Assembly (NCBI RefSeq): GCF_009696045.1
Contig: NZ_VUMT01000004.1
Span: forward strand, 62,001-126,000
Reading direction: 5' to 3'
DNA length: 64,000 nucleotides
From: Velocimicrobium porci
GTDB lineage: Bacteria > Bacillota > Clostridia > Lachnospirales > Lachnospiraceae
The notes under the pieces are model-generated. The model ran no database searches and was not told where the DNA came from. It worked only from the letters and a program-made list of their open reading frames with translations. Shown here piece after piece: positions 35,694-47,000 of this stretch. Position 1 is the first letter of the stretch; each line of letters starts with the position of its first letter. Made by a program: the position numbers and the translations under genes.

Positions 35694-36158
35694 TTAACAA
35701 AAGCTTTCTTTCTCTTTGTTCCTTTCTTTATCAGAACACATTGATTTACTCTCCTCCACCAACTCAGAAAGCATAAGTCCATCAACCGCACTATTTATAC
35801 TATCACTTATACGTTTCCAAACGTATTTTGTGACACATATATCCGAAGCTCCACAGGTAGACTCTCCTCCCACAATCTCTGCACAGTCAACAGGATTTAA
35901 ATCTCCCTCCAGACAGCGAAGAATTTCACCAACTGAGATTTCATTTGGCGATTTTGCAAGTACATAGCCTCCCTTTGCTCCACGCATACTTTTTACAATT
36001 CCTGCTTTTCTTAGTTTTGCAATTAACTGTTCTAAATAGCTTATTGATATGTTCTGTCTGGCAGCAATTGCACTGAGTGCAACCGCCTCTTCTTCACTAT
36101 GAATTGCTAAGTCAAGAACAGCTCTAAGTCCATATCTTCCTTTCGTTGATAACTTCAT
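35694..36158 (-). CDS. iscR: Rrf2 family regulator IscR
   Basis: The 154-residue winged-helix protein starts MKLSTKGRYGLRAVLDLA and has the recognition segment NISISYLEQLIAKLRKAGIV. Three cysteines at C92, C102 and C108 match the [2Fe-2S] ligands of IscR. It likely senses Fe-S status and controls iscS-iscU-mnmA. The C-terminus is rich in Lys and Glu and probably disordered. The start has GGAGGAG upstream. Confidence 0.92.
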   Translation of the reverse strand: MKLSTKGRYGLRAVLDLAIHSEEEAVALSAIAARQNISISYLEQLIAKLRKAGIVKSMRGAKGGYVLAKSPNEISVGEILRCLEGDLNPVDCAEIVGGESTCGASDICVTKYVWKRISDSINSAVDGLMLSELVEESKSMCSDKERNKEKESFC

Positions 36159-36178
36159 AGTAACTCCTCCAAAATGGA

Positions 36179-36216
36179 TTAATTCCCAGCAATTTAATTC
36201 CTAGTATTTTAATTCC
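36179..36216 (-). promoter_or_regulatory. Three phased GGAATTAA operator-like repeats before iscR
   Basis: Read on the minus strand, GGAATTAA occurs three times at exact 15-bp steps (36209-36216, 36194-36201, 36179-36186), the last one about 20 bp before the iscR start codon. The gap 36159-36366 is otherwise AT-rich and also contains the promoter region of the divergent flippase gene. Binding by IscR is inference. Confidence 0.55.
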
Positions 36217-36366
36217 AACTATTTTACTTGGATTTATTGACGAGATTATGTTACCACCTTTTTTTTGTCATGTCAATCCTTTTTTCTACTATCTTTTTCT
36301 ATTTTTCTATACTGTTTTTGTATGTTTCTGAATACAATTGTAAAGATACTTTTCTGGAGTCTTTTT

Positions 36367-37887
36367 ATGAAAAAAAAGAATACACTTTTAACCGGAACTT
36401 TAATACTTACTTTTGCCGGACTAATTACCCGTATTATGGGATTTTTTTATAAAATATTTTTATCCAATACACTTACAGCCGAACATCTTGGACTTTATCA
36501 ACTTGTATTTCCAGTTTATGGAATATGTTTTACCCTTTATGGTTCTGGAATTCAAACGGCTATCTCACAATTAGTCGCTAACTGTTCTGCCGATTTGAAA
36601 GCGTCGGCAAAGCAAAAACGTGTTTTAAAGACAGGTTTGCTTTTATCTGTGTCCATCGCTCTTTCCTTGTCTGTTTTACTATTTTGGATGGGAGATGTTA
36701 TTGCAGAAAAATTTCTTATGGAACGAAGATGTGCATCCTCTTTGCGAGTATTAGCATTTGTTTTTCCCTTCTGCGGAATGACCGCCTGTATCAATGGATA
36801 CTATTACGGACTGAAAAAAACCGGTGTTCCTGCAACAACACAGCTTTTAGAACAGATTGTCCGTATTGCCAGTGTCTATATCCTTTCTGTTATGCTTGGA
36901 AATGGCAATCAAAAGGTTACTTGTGAACTGGCTGTACTCGGAATTGTTTTAGGTGAAATTGCATCTGATATTTTTAGTATTTTTGCTCTCTTATTGGACC
37001 GTAAAAGAAAAACAAAGCAAAAAGCAATTCATTTTCATCCGATTAAGCGACTTCTTTCCCTTACTCTTCCCTTAACCGGCAATCGACTTGTTGTAAGTTT
37101 ATTACATAGTTATGAGGCAGTCTTAATTCCTTATATGCTTCAAATATACGGAATGTCCTCTAAAAAAGCACTCAGTGTATATGGCATTTTAACCGGTATG
37201 TCCATGCCGTTTATTATGTTTCCTTCTACCATTACAAACTCTGTTGCTGTATTACTTTTGCCGGCAGTGTCAGAAGCACAAGCCTCTAATAATATGACAC
37301 AGATAAAGAAAACTTCTGAAGTGTCTATGAAATACAGCCTTCTAATTGGGCTTTATGCATCCTGTATTTTTCTATTATTCGGAGATACTTTAGGCACTGT
37401 ATTTTTCCATAATCCGACTTCAGGCAATTATATGACTATTTTATCCTGGCTCTGTCCTTTTCTTTATCTTTCTACAATGCTTGGAAGTATTATTAATGGG
37501 CTGGGGGAGGCTCATATGACATTATTTAATACCGTAATCAGCCTTGGTGTCCGTATTTTTTTCCTCTGCTGGCTCGTTCCAAAGCAGGGATTAAAAGGCT
37601 ACATGATAGGGCTTTTAGTAAGCCAGCTAATTATTACTATACTAGACTTTTATACGATTCGAAAACACGTACCAATTACAATTGACTCCATCAACTGGAT
37701 TTTAAAACCATCGCTTATTTTACTCTGTTTAGGCTTTTTAAGCTTAAAATTATATGAATATTTTAAAGCACTTATCCCTATTCCTTCGGGCTTATTTTTA
37801 ATTTTATTATGTATCGCTTTAGGTACTATCTATCTTTGTTTTCTTTTACTTACAAACGTGATAACAACAAATGATCTACAAGCATAA
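36367..37887 (+). CDS. SpoVB-like oligosaccharide flippase (MATE/MOP superfamily)
   Basis: The 506-residue protein has about 14 membrane segments and the polysaccharide-biosynthesis/SpoVB start MKKKNTLLTGTLILTFAGLITRIMGFFYKIFLS. Relatives flip lipid-linked wall precursors or are needed for spore cortex formation. An in-frame extension of 34 residues exists, but the ATG at 36367 has GGAG 8 bases upstream and begins the conserved part. It is divergent from iscR and ends at a terminator hairpin shared with the chemoreceptor gene. Whether it acts in sporulation cannot be told from the window. Confidence 0.85.
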   Translation: MKKKNTLLTGTLILTFAGLITRIMGFFYKIFLSNTLTAEHLGLYQLVFPVYGICFTLYGSGIQTAISQLVANCSADLKASAKQKRVLKTGLLLSVSIALSLSVLLFWMGDVIAEKFLMERRCASSLRVLAFVFPFCGMTACINGYYYGLKKTGVPATTQLLEQIVRIASVYILSVMLGNGNQKVTCELAVLGIVLGEIASDIFSIFALLLDRKRKTKQKAIHFHPIKRLLSLTLPLTGNRLVVSLLHSYEAVLIPYMLQIYGMSSKKALSVYGILTGMSMPFIMFPSTITNSVAVLLLPAVSEAQASNNMTQIKKTSEVSMKYSLLIGLYASCIFLLFGDTLGTVFFHNPTSGNYMTILSWLCPFLYLSTMLGSIINGLGEAHMTLFNTVISLGVRIFFLCWLVPKQGLKGYMIGLLVSQLIITILDFYTIRKHVPITIDSINWILKPSLILLCLGFLSLKLYEYFKALIPIPSGLFLILLCIALGTIYLCFLLLTNVITTNDLQA

Positions 37888-37888
37888 G

Positions 37889-37933
37889 AAAAAAGCTTAT
37901 TCAAAATACTGTCTAAAGTACTTGAATAAGCTT
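37889..37933 (-). terminator. Terminator of the chemoreceptor gene
   Basis: A 12-bp perfect stem (AAGCTTATTCAA at 37893-37904 with 37922-37933) is followed on the minus strand by TTTTTT. The inner bases can extend the stem with mismatches. On the plus strand it has no T-run. Confidence 0.8.
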
Positions 37934-37944
37934 AAATTAAAAAA

Positions 37945-39630
37945 TTAGTTATTTTTTACGTTAAATCCACTAATAAGACTATTTAATGTTTCCGCCTGAC
38001 TTGCCATTTCCTGACTTGAAGCTGCACATTCTTCTGAATTTTTAGAAGCAGTTTGAACAATATCATTAATATGTTCAACCCCCTGATTAATTTGAGAGAT
38101 TGACTCCGCCTGTTCTTCCGAGGCAACCGCAATCCTATTTACTTTTTCTGTTATCTCTTGTGAGCCCTCTACTGCCCGTTCTAACTGGTTCGCTGTCTCT
38201 TCAGCAATTACCATTCCTCTCTCTACAGCAGAAACGGAAGACTCGATTAATGTAGCAGAATTTTTTGCAGCTTCTGCACTTTGTGCTGCCAGTACAGAAA
38301 CCTGATCCGCTACAACCGCAAACCCCTTTCCTGCCTCTCCTGCTCTTGCAGCTTCAATTGAAGCATTTAATGCTAATAAATTGGTCTGTGAAGCAATATC
38401 ATTTATTGTTGCAATAATATTACTGATTTGATTGGATGATTGACTAATTTCATCCATTGATTTCATCATTTCCTGCATTTTTCCATTGCTATTTACAATT
38501 TCAACGCCTACTGCTTCAACTTCTTTACTAATGAGATTTGCGTTATCTGCATTTTGCCGAATCCGTTCAGAAACCGCTTCGATTGTAGCAGTAAGCTCTT
38601 CTGTTACACCAACCTGCTCTGCTGCTCCATTCGCCAGTTCCGCAGAGCTTATCGAAACTTGCTCTGACGCGTTTGATACCTGACCTGCTACCTCTTGAAT
38701 ATTATTTACAGTTTCCGCCATTTTCTTTTCAAAGTTTTTAAATGATTCTAAAATACCTACAAAATCACCCTTCCACTCTACATTTGGCTCTACTGTAAAA
38801 TTACCTTTCGAAAACTTCTTCATTTCCTGATCAATATCTTTAATATATGAATTCAACGTTTTAATTGAACTTCTAAGGCTATGTGCAACTTTTCCAATTT
38901 CATCTTCTGAATGATACGTAAGATTGTCCTGGAGATTTCCTTTCGATAATTCAATTGCTGCATTTTCAATCTCATTTAATGGATTAACAATTCCACTTAT
39001 AATTTTTCTACTTACTATAGTTGCCATAACTAAAGCAACTATAAGTATTATAACAATAATTGTAATATTTAAAATAACCGTATAGTGATTCCGTGCAATT
39101 GCATGTTGTTTTAATTCATCCGTCGCTTTATCAATATCTTTTGCAATTGTAACTGCACTATCCAATGCCGGTGCACATTGTTCTAAAATTAATTTTTTGG
39201 CGTTTTCTTTATTTCCGCTCTGAATTTCATCTATAATTTTATTGCCAATCTCAATCCATTCCATAATCGCATTTGTATACTCTTGATATAAAGCGTCTTC
39301 TAATACATTTGCATTTTTAAGATCTTCTAAATTTTTTTTCAGAGTTTCTTCATTTTCCTGAATTTTCTTAATATATTTATCATAAGAAGTAACATCATCA
39401 CTTAATGCCATCTCACGAATACTTCTTGCTGCCACATTGACTTCAATACGACATAATTTTACTGCCGTATCTGCCTTCTGTGCTCCATTAAGATATGAAT
39501 TCATTTCTCCATTAACAAGATTCATTCCAATAATTTCCAAAACACTAATAAATAGCAACAAACCAATAATTAGACTAAATCCATACTTTAGCTTTTCATT
39601 AATCTTCATTTTTTCCATTTTTTTCAACAT
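37945..39630 (-). CDS. Methyl-accepting chemotaxis protein
   Basis: The 561-residue receptor has membrane segments at about 14-35 and 187-209, between them a helical sensor domain of about 150 residues (four-helix-bundle type), then a HAMP domain (about 208-260) and a signalling domain with the hairpin tip motif [29 protein letters not shown]. It would control CheA and thus flagellar motion. The ligand is unknown. The gene is single, with its own promoter and terminator. Confidence 0.94.
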   Translation of the reverse strand: MLKKMEKMKINEKLKYGFSLIIGLLLFISVLEIIGMNLVNGEMNSYLNGAQKADTAVKLCRIEVNVAARSIREMALSDDVTSYDKYIKKIQENEETLKKNLEDLKNANVLEDALYQEYTNAIMEWIEIGNKIIDEIQSGNKENAKKLILEQCAPALDSAVTIAKDIDKATDELKQHAIARNHYTVILNITIIVIILIVALVMATIVSRKIISGIVNPLNEIENAAIELSKGNLQDNLTYHSEDEIGKVAHSLRSSIKTLNSYIKDIDQEMKKFSKGNFTVEPNVEWKGDFVGILESFKNFEKKMAETVNNIQEVAGQVSNASEQVSISSAELANGAAEQVGVTEELTATIEAVSERIRQNADNANLISKEVEAVGVEIVNSNGKMQEMMKSMDEISQSSNQISNIIATINDIASQTNLLALNASIEAARAGEAGKGFAVVADQVSVLAAQSAEAAKNSATLIESSVSAVERGMVIAEETANQLERAVEGSQEITEKVNRIAVASEEQAESISQINQGVEHINDIVQTASKNSEECAASSQEMASQAETLNSLISGFNVKNN

Positions 39631-39688
39631 GGCAGTTCCCTTCTTTCGTATTTTTCTATTTCCTGTATTCTTTCATTGTTTTACTCAT

Positions 39689-39717
39689 ATATTATATTTC
39701 TATGTGATATTTGTCAA
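39689..39717 (-). promoter_or_regulatory. Promoter of the chemoreceptor gene
   Basis: On the minus strand TTGACA (39712-39717), 17 bp, then TAATAT (39689-39694) form a sigma-A promoter about 60 bp before the ATG. No TAAA-N15-GCCGATAA flagellar-sigma element was found in the gap 39631-39775. Confidence 0.65.
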
Positions 39718-39775
39718 TTGCTTTTTTCTTATCCAAGTTTTCTTGTTTTAAATTTCATTTTTAAAAGACAAAATC

Positions 39776-39815
39776 AAAAAAACTGCTTTTTCTGAACTCA
39801 AAAAGCAGTTTTTTC
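39776..39815. terminator. Terminator downstream of the glycoside hydrolase operon
   Basis: A 15-bp perfect stem (39777-39791 with 39800-39814) encloses an 8-nt loop; T-runs are present in both directions. It lies 18 bp after the GH20 stop codon on the minus strand and closes the operon. Confidence 0.85.
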
Positions 39816-39832
39816 ATATCAACTCGAATAAC

Positions 39833-41680
39833 TTATTTTCTTAAATAATCAGCATACCAGTTAATGACAGCTTGAATCCGGTATAGTTCCGATTCTTTGC
39901 TAACCAGACGCCATAATTGTTTATAATGATAAAACCAATTTTCGAGTATTACAGCCAATTCCTTTTCTTTTACTTCAATACTAGAATTTATCCCATATTC
40001 TCTTTTTCCGATTATCGCCCCAATCTGATTAAATAGAATCATTCCTTCGGCTGCAACAATATAAGGCTTTACTCCTTTTCTGGTTTCTATGTTCATAAAT
40101 GATATACTTTCGTATAACTCATTTACCAATTGTTCTAATTCTATATTATTTTCTGCAACATTAGACAAATTGGAAACTTCTTTAAAATAAAGTTCCTTTT
40201 CCTCTTCGGATGCCCCCTGTATTGATAATTCCATGTATCTTACAGCTCCTTCCCATTCAAACGAACGGTACTTCTCTGATTTTGCAATCAACGAAACAAA
40301 GCTCTCCGTTGAATCGCCAAATTCCAAATACGATATTTGACGATTTATCATTTCTTTTGAAGGAATATCCGTATTCCAAGAAAATGCTGCACCATAAATC
40401 AATCCGGTTATACTAAACTGTGGCTGATTTATATGACCAAAATCACCCCAATCCGTATTTAATACCCCTAGCGAATTATATTTTTCTGCATAAGTACACA
40501 TCCTCTTAATATTTTCATAAGAAGAATCAATTAAATTTATAAATTGATTCCATCCACCAACTCCGGGACAAGAATATTGTGTTGCTCCTACTTCATGAAG
40601 TTTTTTGGACTCTAGTTCTCTTTGGTTTGGTGCATATCCCCAGTTAAGGCAAATGGTTTCCTTTGGCAATTCTTTTATTGCTTCTGGAAATCCACAAATA
40701 ATATCCCCCCAAAACATTGGTCTTTTCCCTTTCTCTACCAAGAATTCACATAACTCCTTAACATAGTTAAGATACATTCTATCTCTTCCAATCTGTCCTG
40801 CCAAAACCTTGCTTTTGCCCTTTCCCAAATCAAAAGTTTCATCCGCACAAATATTAAATTGCGAAGAAGAAAATAGTGGAAGAAATTCCTCTATCATTTT
40901 CTTTATAAATTCTAAGCTATTTTCATTAGATACATCAATTGTATGATGCTGCATTCTTGCCAAAAAAGAAAATGGTTCTTTTTCTGGTTCCTCTAATTCA
41001 CATAAATGAGAATAAGACTTTGTACTTAAAATTTTATATAAATGACCAAAACAGGAAATAGAGGGAACTAATTCAATCCCGATTCTGCTGCAATATCGGT
41101 CAAGCTCCATAATCTCTTCTGCTGTCAGCGGCGTATCATCCCGCCATACCTCACTAAAATCCTCAAATAGAAAGCTATGCTCAATATATAATTGAAGCTG
41201 ATTCATTTTATAAAAAGCCAGTTTATCCGCCAGCCACTTTAGGTAAGACAGCTTGGGAACTCTTCCCCTTGTCACATCATGATAAAATCCACGATTTAAA
41301 ATTGCAGGTTCATCGAAAATTGTAAGATAAGGAATAGAGGTACCATTCTGTCTTACTATTTGCCGAAGCGTCTGGACACCATAAAGCACACCTGTATCAC
41401 TTCCAGCTGCTATTTCAATTCCCTCTGTGTTAACCTTGAGCATATACTCTTGTTCCTTATACTCTTTACAAATCGAAAAATAAATTCCATTCTGTTTTTT
41501 CTTTCCTCTCTTTATCATAAGGGAAAAACCTAACGACTGTTCAATTTCCTGCTTCAATATTTTTGCATATTCATCAAGTGATGAACCACAATTACTATCA
41601 ATCATGATATGGTCCTGATACCGAATTCTATAGACTCCTTCTATTTTCGTTATTTTCTTCGGCTGTGGTATCAAATACAT
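39833..41680 (-). CDS. GH20 beta-N-acetylhexosaminidase
   Basis: The 615-residue protein has a GH20b-like N-terminal domain (about 1-125), then the (beta/alpha)8 catalytic domain from DVTRGRVPKLSYLKWLADKLAFYKMN onward. The catalytic Asp-Glu pair is D280-E281 in NICADETFDLG. It has no signal peptide, so it acts in the cytoplasm on imported oligosaccharides, releasing terminal beta-GlcNAc or GalNAc. Its start overlaps the end of the GH3 gene by 53 bp; the ATG at 41680 has AAGGGTGA upstream, so the overlap looks real. It is the last gene of the operon. Confidence 0.88.
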   Translation of the reverse strand: MYLIPQPKKITKIEGVYRIRYQDHIMIDSNCGSSLDEYAKILKQEIEQSLGFSLMIKRGKKKQNGIYFSICKEYKEQEYMLKVNTEGIEIAAGSDTGVLYGVQTLRQIVRQNGTSIPYLTIFDEPAILNRGFYHDVTRGRVPKLSYLKWLADKLAFYKMNQLQLYIEHSFLFEDFSEVWRDDTPLTAEEIMELDRYCSRIGIELVPSISCFGHLYKILSTKSYSHLCELEEPEKEPFSFLARMQHHTIDVSNENSLEFIKKMIEEFLPLFSSSQFNICADETFDLGKGKSKVLAGQIGRDRMYLNYVKELCEFLVEKGKRPMFWGDIICGFPEAIKELPKETICLNWGYAPNQRELESKKLHEVGATQYSCPGVGGWNQFINLIDSSYENIKRMCTYAEKYNSLGVLNTDWGDFGHINQPQFSITGLIYGAAFSWNTDIPSKEMINRQISYLEFGDSTESFVSLIAKSEKYRSFEWEGAVRYMELSIQGASEEEKELYFKEVSNLSNVAENNIELEQLVNELYESISFMNIETRKGVKPYIVAAEGMILFNQIGAIIGKREYGINSSIEVKEKELAVILENWFYHYKQLWRLVSKESELYRIQAVINWYADYLRK

Positions 41681-44012
41681 TTAAATCACCCTTCCATATT
41701 CTCTCTCCGGATTCCGAGAGAGAAAGTTCTATTATTCCGGTTTCCATTATAAATTTCATTGATTCATTCCAAATTGAAAGCTCTTCCCAAGACAAATGAA
41801 AGGTCACCTTTTTCCTTCCTTTGTTCGGTATCCACACCTTATCAAACGCTTTCAGCTCTTTTATCCTTGGAATAACAGAAGATTCTTTATGCCGTATAAA
41901 TAACATCGGTACTGCAAATGCTCCTCTTTCTCCAATATTTTTTATGCAAAATGTAAGAGTAACTCCCTCTTTTTTTATCTCGTCAATCGAAATATTCCGT
42001 TTATTCCACTCAATTCCATCCATTTTAAATGTAGTATAACTTAATCCAAATCCAAACGAATAAAGTGGTTTATGTTTTAAGTCATAGTAATTCATACTTT
42101 GATAAGAAGCTTTCGAATTATAATATACAGGCAATTGTCCTGCATGACGTGGAATTGATACAGGCAATCGACCTGATGGGCTAATCTTTCCAAACAAAAT
42201 CTCCGCCATTGCTTTTCCCCCCTTAATACCCGGATAAAAGGCATAAAATACGCCATTTGGTAATTCTATCTCTTGCTCTATTGCATAAGGACGCCCTCCA
42301 ATAACCAAAAGAATCACATTTTTATTTTCTGCACAAACTTCCTTTATCAACTCACGCTGAGCATCTGGCAATTGAAGTATTGCTGTGTCAACGCCTTCTC
42401 CGCAATCCATCGAACTATTTTCTTTCGTAATTGCAGCTCCATTTAAATCAAATTTTAAACTGTTATCAGAACAAAATCTACTCGAAGAACCACCAGCAAC
42501 AAGTAACACAATATCACTCGATTTAGCAATTTTTTTTGCCTTTGATAACAGTGATTCTTCTCTTTCCAACAAATGGCATCCTTTGGCATGCTGAACCTTC
42601 AAATGATTTCCATGCTCTTTATTGTATTGTTTTATCCCATCCAATATCGTCACAGCATCATTTTCTTCAATCGGCGGTGTATAATCTCCAAGCTGACAAT
42701 AAATATCATCGGCATTTGGTCCTATTACAGCAATCGAATTTAAACCGGTATAATCAAGCGGAAGTATTTTGTTTTCTTCTAAAATCGTATAATTTTTACT
42801 TCGTTTTTTTTCATTTTTTAAAAGTATGATTGATTCTCTTGCTAGCTGTAATGATTCTGTATATTCGTTATAATGATAATTCTGCCATTTTTCAGTAATC
42901 TCTCTATATGGATGCTCAAACAAGCCACGTTCAAATTTCATCGTTAGTACCGCCAAAACCGCCTTATTAATTTCTTCAATTGTAATAAGCCCCCGCTCTA
43001 ATGCTTCGTCAAGTCTTCCAAATGCTTCATCCCATAGTCCCACCTGGATACCTGACCTCAATGCCTTTGCACCTGATTTCACTGTGTCATTCGTCATGGC
43101 ATTAAGCTGGTCAATTGCAACTCCATCTGACATAACAATTCCATCAAACCCCATTTCTTCCCGCAAGACTTTCTGAAGTAACCATCGGTTTGCATGACAT
43201 GGGATTCCATCAATTTCATTATACGCTGCCATAACGCCTTTTACTTTTGCCTCACAGCAGGCTCTCATTGGCGGTAAATGAATTTCTCTAAGTTCTCGTT
43301 CTCCGATTCTTGCCGCACTGGCATTAATTCCTCCGGTTCCCTCACCTTGAGCCGCAAAATGCTTCGCTACAACATAAACTCCCTGTGATTGGATTCCTTT
43401 TACTGCTGCCTTAGCAAATTCGGACACTAAAAATGGATCTTCTCCGTAACATTCTTCACTTCGTCCCCATCTTGGATCTCTTAGCACATCCAGCATAGAA
43501 ACAAGTGCAAAATCTACCCCCATTTCTCTCATCTGCTTTCCGCAAACAGAATATGCCTTTTCTACAAGCCTGCAATCAAAGGTAGCACCCATTGCTAAGT
43601 TAACCGGCAACAAATATCCTCCGATTGCCTGATGTCCATGTGGACATTCCGTGCTAATGAACGCTGGAATACCCAGTCTTGAATGTTCTATTACATAGTT
43701 CTGTACCATATTATAAGCTTTTAGTGCAAAATTCCCTACAAGTCCATTTTCATTTGTCCTTCCCGACCATGGGTCTGCCCGGTAAAGACCATACAAAGTA
43801 CCTAATCCACTATATTTTTCTACTTCGTCTTTAAATTCTTCTGTCAAGACCAATTGTTCCTCTTTGATTCCTGATACATTCCTTCGCTCATAAACAGAAA
43901 ATCCATACAGTCTTTGATTTAACTGACCTATCTTTTCATTTAATGTCATTTTGGACAGAAGGCTTTCCGCCCGTAATTTAGGGGAAAGCCTTTCATTCTT
44001 ATAATCTTCCAT
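41628..44012 (-). CDS. GH3 beta-glycosidase
   Basis: The 794-residue enzyme has a GH3 N-terminal TIM barrel with RWGRSEECYGEDP (about 181-193), KHF at 217-219 and the nucleophile D296 in GFDGIVMSDGVA; a GH3 C-terminal alpha/beta domain (GPNADDIYCQLGDY, then VVLLVAGG-like strands) and a fibronectin III-like domain near the end (FGFGLSYTTF). No signal peptide is visible. GH3 enzymes of this layout cleave beta-glucosides, beta-xylosides or related bonds; the exact specificity cannot be read. It starts 1 bp after the GH38 stop codon. Confidence 0.9.
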   Translation of the reverse strand: MEDYKNERLSPKLRAESLLSKMTLNEKIGQLNQRLYGFSVYERRNVSGIKEEQLVLTEEFKDEVEKYSGLGTLYGLYRADPWSGRTNENGLVGNFALKAYNMVQNYVIEHSRLGIPAFISTECPHGHQAIGGYLLPVNLAMGATFDCRLVEKAYSVCGKQMREMGVDFALVSMLDVLRDPRWGRSEECYGEDPFLVSEFAKAAVKGIQSQGVYVVAKHFAAQGEGTGGINASAARIGERELREIHLPPMRACCEAKVKGVMAAYNEIDGIPCHANRWLLQKVLREEMGFDGIVMSDGVAIDQLNAMTNDTVKSGAKALRSGIQVGLWDEAFGRLDEALERGLITIEEINKAVLAVLTMKFERGLFEHPYREITEKWQNYHYNEYTESLQLARESIILLKNEKKRSKNYTILEENKILPLDYTGLNSIAVIGPNADDIYCQLGDYTPPIEENDAVTILDGIKQYNKEHGNHLKVQHAKGCHLLEREESLLSKAKKIAKSSDIVLLVAGGSSSRFCSDNSLKFDLNGAAITKENSSMDCGEGVDTAILQLPDAQRELIKEVCAENKNVILLVIGGRPYAIEQEIELPNGVFYAFYPGIKGGKAMAEILFGKISPSGRLPVSIPRHAGQLPVYYNSKASYQSMNYYDLKHKPLYSFGFGLSYTTFKMDGIEWNKRNISIDEIKKEGVTLTFCIKNIGERGAFAVPMLFIRHKESSVIPRIKELKAFDKVWIPNKGRKKVTFHLSWEELSIWNESMKFIMETGIIELSLSESGERIWKGDLNVFDTTAEENNENRRSL

Positions 44013-44013
44013 A

Positions 44014-47000
44014 TTATTTTACCACTATTTTATATGTTTTTACTTCATATGGTTTTATCGTTATATTGAATCCATCTCCATCCATTGGAACTGCTTCCAT
44101 TTCTTCCTCGATTAGGTTACATTCAATAATGTTCGCTACATGCTCCATTCCTAATTTTATATGAGCATCTGTTAAACTGTTTTCATATTCATACATACGA
44201 ACGATAATTCCACTTCCGTCTTCTGCCTCTTTTACTGTTTCTATCATAACATTTTGTTGATCCACTGATAGTAGTGACATCGCCTCATAAGGATTTCCAC
44301 CATTTACTACATATGCCGGATAGTTTAACTTATATGCCTCTTTTACTGTTCCTCCCTGGCGCCATCCTTCCGCATGAGGATATAATGCATAAGTAAAGAA
44401 ATGCTCTTCCTGATCTGTTGTAGGATTTGGTTCAATTCCTGATTTAATCAGTGTAAGTGCCATATTTCCGTCTTTTACGGAATGACCATATTTACAATCA
44501 TTTAACAGGCTGACTCCATAATGTCCTTCCGACAAATCCATCCATTTCTGACCACAGCTTTCAAAGCGTGCCATATCCCAGCTTGTATTTGTATGTACTT
44601 TTCTAGTCAGGTTACCGAATTGTATATCAAAAGTAGCTTCATCGGTATGAATGTTAACAGGGAAATGTACCTTTAATAAGTGCTGATGTTCTTTCCAGTC
44701 AACATACGTGTTAAATTCAATTCGTCTGTTTTTTGCATAAAAATATATTTTTTGCTTTATAACAGAATTACTGATTGTACGGTCGATCTCCAATGTAGCA
44801 CGAACTGCTCCAAGCTCTGTCCATTCCATACGGGTTACGTTTTCTACATCCCAGAATTTTTCTGAATAATAAATATCAATATCCCAGTTATCATAATAAA
44901 TTGGCTTATCTTCATACATACGGAATAGATTTGCTCTTTCTCCATTTTGTAAAACTTCTCGTTTATTTTCTTTATCATAAATCGAAGTAAACATTCCCTG
45001 AGCATCCAGTTCAATATGATAGAATGGAGTATCCAGCATATTTCCATTCTGTTTAAATGGAAGCTCATCACCTGCATCGTTCTGATTTTCTATCTCAAAT
45101 ACTTTGCTTCCTTTAGATGGAAGTCCATTTAAGTATACAATTGTTCCTTCTTTTGTCTGTTGTGCCGGATAAACGGTTCCGTTCTCATCCTTTAAAGCTT
45201 TGATTTCAACTTCACCAAGATTTACTACATCATTTCGCTCAAAGCCCAGTGTATTGTAAATCGTTATACCCTCACCATCTGAAGTAAGTGTGTGAAGACA
45301 TTCTTCTATCATAGCCGTTCCTTTTTCTTTTAATTCTTTATATTCTTCTTTTGTCACTTCATATACTTCTTTAATTGAAGATCCTGGAAGAATATCATGG
45401 AATTGATTAATCAAAATTGTTTTCCACATGTTATAAAGCTCTTTTGCCGGATAAACCTTTTGCTTTTGCATAGCCAATATGGATAACAATTCCAAGTCCA
45501 TCATCATAATTTCACTTTTACGATTGGAACGCTTATTTCTTGCCATAGAAGTATACGTTCCTCTATGATATTCAAAATAAAATTCTCCCTCCCAAACCGG
45601 AAGTCTTTTATTATCTTTTACTCTTTCATTCAATTCATCAAAATAAGTTCTTGCAAATGCCTGTCTTACCTTTGGTATTCCCTTAATTCCTTTTTCCATG
45701 CGGATTGAATTTTCTAACATTTCTCTTGTCGGACCACCGCCACCATCTCCATAACCATAGGAAATCAAAATATCATTGTTAATCTCTTTGTTCTGATAGC
45801 GTTTCCAACCACCCATGATTGCATCCGGATGTAACATACCGTTATAGGTTGTGAAGAAGTCATTTGTATCCTGTCCTACTCCCAATGTTGTAATCAAATG
45901 GGTAAGTATTTCCGTGCCATCAATTCCTCTCCATCTAAGTGTATCATATGGCATTTTATTAAACTGGTTCCATGCAAGCTTTGTTGTCATAAAATAATCA
46001 ATTCCACATTTTTTCATAATCTGTGGTAACGCTCCCGAATAGCCAAATACATCCGGCAGCCACAAAATACGGTTATCAACCCCAAATTCTTCTTTAAAGA
46101 ACCGTTTTCCATGAATGAACTGACGGACAAGTGATTCCCCGGAAGTTAAATTGCAATCAGCTTCTACCCACATACCACCTTCCGGTTCCCAGCGTCCTTC
46201 TTTTACTTTTTGCTTCACCTGTTCATAAAGCTCTGGATATCTTTCCTTCAAAAAGTAATAAAGCTGAGGCTGACTGGACATAAATTTATAGTTTGGATAT
46301 TCATCCATCAATTTTAATACGGTTGCAAAGCTCCGTCCTACTTTTTCCCTTGTCTGGGCAACCGTCCACCACCATGCTACGTCGATATGTGTATGACCAA
46401 TACAAGTGGCAATTACATCATCATAACCTGCCATATCTTCATACAATGCTTTTTTTATGTATTCTCTTGCTTCTTTTACAGAATTGTAAAACTCTTTCGA
46501 ATATGGAGTTCTCAAATCAAGGTAATTAATACAATTATTTAATACTGTTTCGATATCTCTTCTTACTTTATCGTCTTTTTCCATTCGATCAAATGCACTA
46601 AGCGGAACATATAAGTCGTAATACAATCCTTCAATCTCAGGATCAATTTCCAGCATTTCTACAATTAGGTTAAACTCTGAATGTAAAATTCCGGTATAAG
46701 CCTGAAGGTCAAGTTGGTAGGTCGTTCCTTCTTTTGCTTCTCTTGTTAATAAAACTCTTCTATGATTCATATCAATTCCCTGGGTCGGAACATCATCTAC
46801 AAAAAGAAGAAATTGTGGATTTTTCGCATCATCCCATTCATCAATCTGTGTTTTTACATTCATCCATAACGCTTTCCCTGCAAACTCTTTTGGTACAGTA
46901 AATCTTGTTCGAAACCAGTCGTGCTGGTCTTTTCCATACCAGTGCATTGTTCTGCTGTCAAATGTTTCCCAATCACCTTCTGCCTGTTCTGCATCAGAAG

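Noticed and set aside
39631-39775. Flagellar-sigma promoter before the chemoreceptor
   Set aside because: No TAAA-N15-GCCGATAA-like element; a good sigma-A promoter is present instead.
42536-42829. Plus-strand frame inside the GH3 gene
   Set aside because: Shadow of the GH3 coding sequence with no motif or start signal.
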